8,873 nt of DNA, from assembly GCA_030838815.1 (NCBI GenBank), contig JAUZEX010000682.1, forward strand, positions 1 through 8,873, read 5' to 3'. Shown one piece after another: positions 6,892 to 8,873 of the stretch. Below the pieces are notes generated by a model that saw only the letters and a list, made by a program, of their open reading frames with translations, did no database searches and was not told the origin of the DNA. The DNA is from Actinomycetota bacterium. Its GTDB lineage: Bacteria; Actinomycetota; Acidimicrobiia; IMCC26256; BP-133. Made by a program: the position numbers and the translations under genes. Each line of letters begins with the position of its first letter. Within the stretch, counting starts at the first letter, position 1.

Positions 6892-6918
6892 TGGTGCCCA
6901 GCTCCTTCTCGTGTTGAG

Positions 6919-7092
6919 TTAGGCCTTCTTCTCGATCGGGTCGCCCGCCGCGCCGCTGATGGTGCGCTGCGCGTGCTTGAACTCCTGGGCCGATTCGCCG
7001 AGGCTGCGGGCCAGCTTGGGCAGGCGGGCAGCGCCGAACAGGACCATGACGATCAAGAGGACGATGATGAGTTCGGTCGGTCCGAGATTCAA
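6919..7092 (-). CDS. tatA: Sec-independent (twin-arginine) translocase subunit TatA/TatE
   Basis: A 57-residue TatA-type protein: the N-terminal NLGPTELIIVLLIVMVLFGA forms the single membrane helix, followed by the hinge and amphipathic helix ARLPKLARSLGESAQEFKHA, then a short charged tail ending EKKA. TatA oligomers form the pathway for folded twin-arginine substrates with TatC, which is not in this window. TTG 7092 is the chosen start because it gives the normal N-terminus, with AAAGGGG about nine bases upstream; the GTG at 7143 would add 17 Pro/Gly-rich residues across a strong palindrome. It lies entirely in the unique spacer of the 282-bp inverted repeat and its stop is three bases from the left arm. 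TatB is unlikely, as the protein is short and has the FG-hinge of TatA/E. Confidence 0.9.
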   Translation of the reverse strand: MNLGPTELIIVLLIVMVLFGAARLPKLARSLGESAQEFKHAQRTISGAAGDPIEKKA

Positions 7093-7110
7093 AACAGAAA
7101 ACCCCTTTGT

Positions 7111-7146
7111 CAGGTGGGGCGCCCCGGGTCCCGGGCGGCCCACCTG
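7111..7146. repeat. 36-bp imperfect palindrome between divergent tatA and peptide copy 2
   Basis: CAGGTGGG at one end pairs with CCCACCTG at the other, and the GC-rich middle pairs again except for mismatches at positions 9 and 15 of each arm and the centre. It sits in the 81-base space between the tatA start (7092) and the start of copy 2 (7174), and outside the 282-bp arms. It could be a divergent operator, an RNA hairpin in the tatA leader, or a recombination site. No T-run follows on either strand, so a terminator is less likely. Confidence 0.6.
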
Positions 7147-7173
7147 AACAACACGAGAAGGAGCTGGGCACCA

Positions 7174-7350
7174 ATGAAGCGCATCGCCCTAATGTTCGCA
7201 GCTACCGCCGCAGTCATCGTCCCGGTCGCCTCGAGCGCCTTCGCTGCCCCGTCGCACACCAATGGCGTGCTGCCCGAGCAGCTCTGCTTCGCCGCCACCC
7301 CGTGGCCGGCCCAGCCCGTCACCTGCGGGCAAGGCACGGGAGACCACTAG
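7174..7350 (+). CDS. Small secreted two-cysteine peptide, copy 2 (divergent from tatA)
   Basis: A 58-residue precursor, ATG 7174 to TAG 7350, with the ribosome binding site GAAGGAG at 7157-7163. It differs from copy 1 by two silent changes (Asn30, Leu33) and one replacement (Ala41 instead of Thr41), so signal peptide, cleavage site, Cys38, Cys51 and tail are all intact. The stop codon itself differs (TAG instead of TAA). Two of three coding changes being silent hints that the peptide is under selection, though three changes are few. Unlike copy 1 it has no tatA upstream on its own strand; its promoter would have to lie in the 81-base divergent spacer, where I see no convincing -35/-10 pair, or be supplied by inversion of the tatA segment. 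Function unknown. Confidence 0.72.
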   Translation: MKRIALMFAATAAVIVPVASSAFAAPSHTNGVLPEQLCFAATPWPAQPVTCGQGTGDH

Positions 7351-7371
7351 TCAGTAGTCAGCAGCGACTTT

Positions 7372-7417
7372 GAACCGGAGGTCCAGCCGCTCCCCGGAGC
7401 AACTGGGCCTCCGGTTC
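7372..7417 (+). terminator. Long nested hairpin after secreted peptide copy 2
   Basis: This is the same 10-bp outer stem (GAACCGGAGG/CCTCCGGTTC) and inner CTCC/GGAG and CCAG/CTGG pairings as after copy 1, starting about 21 bases after the stop. The apex carries AAC where copy 1 has TC, which does not break the stems. There is no T-run; a transcript-end structure is inferred. Confidence 0.6.
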
Positions 7418-7427
7418 TGCGCGTCCG

Positions 7428-7443
7428 GGAGCCGCAAGGCTCC
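7428..7443. terminator. Hairpin flanking the tRNA-Val fragment
   Basis: GGAGCC pairs with GGCTCC around a GCAA tetraloop. On the minus strand it lies about 30 bases beyond the 3' end of the tRNA fragment, the same place where the intact tRNA-Val has its own hairpin (8711-8730). It therefore looks like the original terminator of the tRNA gene before integration or duplication. Confidence 0.45.
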
Positions 7444-7452
7444 TGTCGTGCC

Positions 7453-7517
7453 GTCTGACCGGCACTTTTACCGTGGGCGATGGGGGTTTCGAACCCTCGA
7501 CCTCTGCCGTGTGAAGG
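7453..7517 (-). repeat. Putative attachment site: 3' fragment of tRNA-Val plus flank (left end of element)
   Basis: This segment matches 8738-8802 at 64 of 65 positions (one mismatch, 7461 G versus 8746 A). On the minus strand it holds the tRNA-Val sequence from the anticodon stem-loop through the T arm and acceptor to A73 (7474), plus 21 bases beyond. The upstream half of the tRNA is missing, so it is not a working tRNA. A 3' tRNA fragment repeated in direct orientation to the intact gene is the standard footprint of tyrosine-recombinase integration at a tRNA. Confidence 0.8.
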
Positions 7518-7622
7518 TAGATCGGGACTTCGCCCCGTCTGCCCCCACGCCGTAAAGGCGCAGGTCAGGTGCGATTTTTGTTGACCGGTAGTGACCGCCA
7601 TGACCGGCGGTTTCCGCTCCTC

Positions 7623-7643
7623 CCGCGGGGGATCCGCGGGGGA
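7623..7643. repeat. Two direct copies of decamer CCGCGGGGGA
   Basis: The decamer occurs at 7623-7632 and 7634-7643 with a single base between, and once more at 8691-8700 near the other end of the tRNA-bounded segment. Recombinase arm-type sites are one possible reading; chance in GC-rich DNA is another. Confidence 0.35.
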
Positions 7644-7651
7644 CGGCCGGT

Positions 7652-7915
7652 TCATTCCGGGATGAGGGGTAGCCGACGGCTCCGGACCCGGCCCTCCTCG
7701 ATGACGACCAGGGCGCCGGCCTCGAGGTCGTCCTCGACCTGAGGCAAGTTGGCGAGAACGAGCGCCGCCTGGGACCAGGCCCGCCGCTGCCCGGCCATGC
7801 GGAACAAGATCACGCTGGGCGCGCGATTCCCGGACCGGGCCAGGATGGCCCCAAAGTCGGTGTCCGCCGACACGACGTTCCTTTTCCGCTCCAGGCCGGT
7901 AACGAACGCCGGTTG
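7652..7915 (-). pseudogene. DUF5615 PIN-like toxin, C-terminal remnant
   Basis: The minus frame ending at TGA 7654-7652 reads (from about 7905) ERKRNVVSADTDFGAILA, then RAPSVILFR, ALVLANLPQVEDDLEAGALV and RVRSRRLPL. This is the characteristic C-terminal half of DUF5615 PIN-like proteins, usually the toxin partner of a DUF433-type antitoxin. The N-terminal half with the VDxNL-type acidic motif is absent: upstream the frame stays open but reads unrelated sequence through a 40-bp direct repeat. GTG 7873 would give a 73-residue protein, but that cuts the family domain in half, so a truncated pseudogene is the better call. No antitoxin gene is recognisable next to it. It lies inside the tRNA-bounded segment, a usual place for mobile toxin-antitoxin cargo. 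Confidence 0.7.
7876..7915. repeat. 40-bp direct repeat, copy 1
   Basis: It matches 7943-7982 at 37 of 40 positions; the last 22 bases (from 7894) are identical. The repeat period is 67 bases, which is not a multiple of three, so it shifts the reading frame across the 5' end of the DUF5615 remnant. Confidence 0.85.
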
Positions 7916-7942
7916 GGTCCAGGCCGGCGTCCCGCATTCTGG

Positions 7943-7982
7943 CGTTCGTTTTCCGCCCCCGGCCGGTAACGAACGCCGGTTG
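7943..7982. repeat. 40-bp direct repeat, copy 2, with internal inverted repeat
   Basis: This is the second copy of the 40-bp unit. Its 5' edge and core also make a perfect 10-bp inverted pair, GGCGTTCGTT (7941-7950) and AACGAACGCC (7968-7977), with a 17-base spacer. The motif AACGAACGCC thus occurs three times in 80 bases (7901, 7968, and inverted at 7941). Confidence 0.85.
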
Positions 7983-8219
7983 AGCGAGATAGCGCATCCG
8001 TGCCGATACCTCGCTGGTTTCGGGGCGACGGCGGAGGAACTCCTGGTCTACCCCCTCTCCGGCCTCGTCGATGCCGGCTTCGAAGTCGTCGCCACCTTCC
8101 GAAAACCGCACGTCACCATCGCTTTTCACGACCTCGACCAAGGGCTTTCCCACCTCGACGAGGCGGAGCATGAGGTCCGTTCGAACCCATATCATGGGAA
8201 GGAGAGGAGGACGCCGTGA
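7980..8219 (+). CDS. Hypothetical protein, likely 5'-truncated
   Basis: The plus-strand frame ending at TGA 8219 looks coding in its last 75 codons: many C/G third positions and a sensible sequence (EELLVYPLSGLVDAGFEVVA, RKPHVTIAFHDLDQGLSHLD, EHEVRSNPYHGKERR). Its stop overlaps the GTG of the next ORF (GTGA), supporting translation. The start is unclear: TTG 7980 has no Shine-Dalgarno and lies exactly at the end of the 40-bp repeat, and further upstream the frame runs antisense through the DUF5615 remnant. I therefore suspect the original 5' end was lost at the repeat. I do not recognise a family. The opposite strand is also open here (to 8195) but shows no recognisable domain. Confidence 0.45.
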   Translation: MSEIAHPCRYLAGFGATAEELLVYPLSGLVDAGFEVVATFRKPHVTIAFHDLDQGLSHLDEAEHEVRSNPYHGKERRTP

Positions 8220-8473
8220 GCGACAAGCTCGAACCGCTCGACCTGCTCGTCGACCTGAACGCGATGGACGAGACCGGGCTGCCCTGGGCGTTCCTCAGGC
8301 GGGCCGCCGACCCGGCCCGGATCGTCCCGGGCTCCCACATCATCGTCGGCGCCGGCAAGGTGCGGGCCGTAGCGACCGTCGTCGACGTGGTTGACGGGAT
8401 CGTCCACGTGCGGCCCCTCCGTGGTCCCGTCTCGCAGCATCGCCACCTCCTCGTAGGCCGTCAGGCGTCCTAA
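8216..8473 (+). CDS. Hypothetical 85-residue protein
   Basis: It starts at GTG 8216, five bases after a strong GGAGAGGAGG (8201-8210), and overlaps the previous stop. Codons are strongly GC-ending, as in the housekeeping genes of the window. The sequence begins acidic and helical (SDKLEPLDLLVDLNAMDETG), has an aromatic LPWAFLRRA segment, then a run predicted to be beta-rich: SHIIVGAGKVRAVATVVDVV and GIVHVRPLRGPVSQHRHLLV. No signal peptide, membrane segment or cysteine is present. I do not recognise a family; the second half resembles a small beta-barrel. It lies in the tRNA-bounded segment, just upstream of integrase debris, so it may be cargo. Confidence 0.6.
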   Translation: MSDKLEPLDLLVDLNAMDETGLPWAFLRRAADPARIVPGSHIIVGAGKVRAVATVVDVVDGIVHVRPLRGPVSQHRHLLVGRQAS

Positions 8474-8736
8474 CCGCGAGGCCTCACTGTGGGTGGCCAC
8501 CGGGGTCAGCCCAAGCAGGTCGTCGCCTCGGGCAAAACGCGTCGGTCGCCGTCGTGCTCGACCGGTATGGGCCCCTCCTCCCCGGCCACGGGCACGCCGT
8601 CCTCGACCGGCTCGACGGGTTCGCCGGGAGCCCCTCAGTGACCACCCCGACCGCGCCGAACCCGTTAAGGCCGCGGGGCGCCGCGGGTTTCCGCGGGGGA
8701 ACGCGAGCGACGGGAGCCCGAGAGCTCCCGTCATAG
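8474..8736 (+). pseudogene. Tyrosine recombinase (phage-type integrase), C-terminal remnant with two frameshifts
   Basis: Pieces in three plus frames add up to the end of a tyrosine recombinase: ASLWVATGVSP (frame of 8481), PKQVV (frame of 8510), then NASVAVVLDRYGPLLPGHGH and VLDRLDGFAGS (frame of 8554). They match the usual C-terminal pattern of these enzymes, in which a (A/S)LW.A.G..PK.V helix is followed by the GH.S region and LDRYGHL(L/F)PG. The Tyr codon of DRYG (8566-8568) would be the catalytic nucleophile. At least two frameshifts (near 8505-8510 and 8525-8535) and the missing catalytic domain with Arg and HxxR make it inactive. It lies directly beside the 3' end of tRNA-Val, where an integrase of an element inserted there is expected. 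The in-frame tail after about 8640 shows no family similarity. Confidence 0.72.
8711..8730 (-). terminator. Hairpin downstream of tRNA-Val
   Basis: CGGGAGC pairs perfectly with GCTCCCG (7 bp) around a 6-base loop, 29 bases beyond the 3' end of the tRNA on its strand. There is no clear T-run. It is a likely tRNA transcript terminator and corresponds in position to the hairpin at 7428-7443. Confidence 0.5.
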
Positions 8737-8737
8737 C

Positions 8738-8802
8738 GTCTGACCAGCACTTTTACCGTGGGCGATGGGGGTTTCGAACCCTCGACCTCTGCCGTGTGAA
8801 GG
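8738..8802 (-). repeat. Putative attachment site within intact tRNA-Val (right end of element)
   Basis: This copy pairs with 7453-7517 (64 of 65 identical, same orientation). The repeat covers the 3' part of the tRNA from the anticodon loop, plus 21 bases downstream. Divergence begins in the anticodon stem (8803 C versus 7518 T) and is complete by the D arm. Confidence 0.8.
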
Positions 8803-8830
8803 CAGCGCTCTCCCGCTGAGCTAATCGCCC
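8759..8830 (-). tRNA. tRNA-Val (anticodon CAC)
   Basis: Read on the minus strand, 72 bases fold into a complete cloverleaf: acceptor GGGCGAT/ATCGCCC, D arm GCTC/GAGC with a 7-base loop, anticodon stem CTGCC/GGCAG with loop TTCACAC (anticodon CAC, reading GUG valine codons), a 5-base variable loop, and a T arm with loop TTCGAAA and one A.C mismatch in its stem. The discriminator is A and CCA is not encoded (ACGG follows). It serves as the likely integration target: bases 8738-8802 recur at 7453-7517. Confidence 0.95.
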
Positions 8831-8843
8831 GGTCGAGGCAATG

Positions 8844-8849
8844 AGGATA
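8844..8849 (-). promoter_or_regulatory. Possible -10 element of the tRNA-Val promoter
   Basis: The minus strand reads TATCCT, ending 13 bases before the tRNA 5' end, in a suitable place for a -10 box. The -35 region would lie at or beyond the window edge (only 24 bases remain), so this is weak. Confidence 0.3.
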
Positions 8850-8873
8850 GCCGCTGGGGCGGGTGCCGCCAGG

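Larger units (their letters stand above)
6635..6916. repeat. Left arm of the 282-bp inverted repeat around tatA
   Basis: The reverse complement of this segment matches 7149-7430 with about seven differences over 282 bases: three substitutions in the peptide gene, and one substitution plus one indel in each of the stop-codon region and the hairpin apex. The arm starts three bases after the tatA stop and includes the ribosome binding site, the whole 58-aa peptide gene and its 3' hairpin. Similarity stops sharply at both edges, by eye. Confidence 0.95.
7149..7430. repeat. Right arm of the 282-bp inverted repeat around tatA
   Basis: This is the inverted partner of 6635-6916. It begins just after the 36-bp palindrome, includes the ribosome binding site, the second peptide gene and the 3' hairpin, and ends at 7430 inside the hairpin GGAGCC-GCAA-GGCTCC that precedes the tRNA-Val fragment. 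Both arms are 282 bases because two single-base indels cancel. Confidence 0.95.

Noticed and set aside
6635..7430. Insertion sequence or transposon with terminal inverted repeats
   Set aside because: The arms are 282 bp and contain complete peptide genes, the spacer encodes TatA and not a transposase, and no target-site duplication is visible at the outer edges.
7347..8195. Minus-strand 282-codon open frame spanning repeat, tRNA fragment and toxin remnant; part of it (near 8000-8060) vaguely recalls a DUF433 antitoxin helix
   Set aside because: It runs through the tRNA fragment and in a different frame from the DUF5615 remnant, so it cannot be one gene. The DUF433-like stretch (residues reading LRRRPETSEVSARMRYLA) is too weak, with the rest of the domain unmatched.

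Overview
The base composition is very GC-rich, start codons GTG and TTG are common, and many genes overlap at GTGA, ATGA or TTGA junctions. With a MarP-type protease and an actinobacterial-style TrmI, this points to an uncultured high-GC actinobacterium, possibly Acidimicrobiia. The lineage is inferred from gene content only.

Layout. (1) 2-4577, plus strand: one tightly packed run of genes. It holds the 3' part of a D-Ala-D-Ala carboxypeptidase (dacB/PBP4), three small membrane proteins (656-1406), a ubiquitin-like sulfur carrier (TtuB-like), its TtuA-type tRNA 2-thiouridine synthetase partner, the tRNA m1A58 methyltransferase TrmI, and a MarP-like membrane serine protease. ttuB-ttuA-trmI reads as a tRNA T-loop modification module (positions 54 and 58). 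(2) 4599-6542, minus strand, convergent with marP: a large secreted protein made almost entirely of thrombospondin-type-3-like acidic calcium-binding repeats. (3) 6635-7430: a 282-bp inverted repeat, about 97% identical between arms, bracketing tatA (minus strand). Each arm carries a complete 58-aa secreted two-cysteine peptide gene and the same long 3' hairpin. Recombination between the arms would invert tatA and leave a tatA-peptide gene pair in either orientation. (4) 7453-8830: a decayed integrated element at a tRNA-Val(CAC) gene. The intact tRNA is at the right end (minus strand), a 3' tRNA fragment with flank is repeated at the left end, and a frameshifted tyrosine-recombinase C-terminus lies beside the intact tRNA. 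Between them are a truncated DUF5615 PIN-like toxin with a 40-bp direct repeat at its break, and two small translationally coupled ORFs.

How the parts relate. Region 1 is housekeeping: cell wall, tRNA modification and envelope proteolysis. Regions 2-3 concern secreted proteins. Region 4 is accessory DNA. The most unusual structure is the inverted tatA/secreted-peptide duplication directly against the left end of the tRNA-Val element. All family assignments come from reading motifs; no database search was possible.
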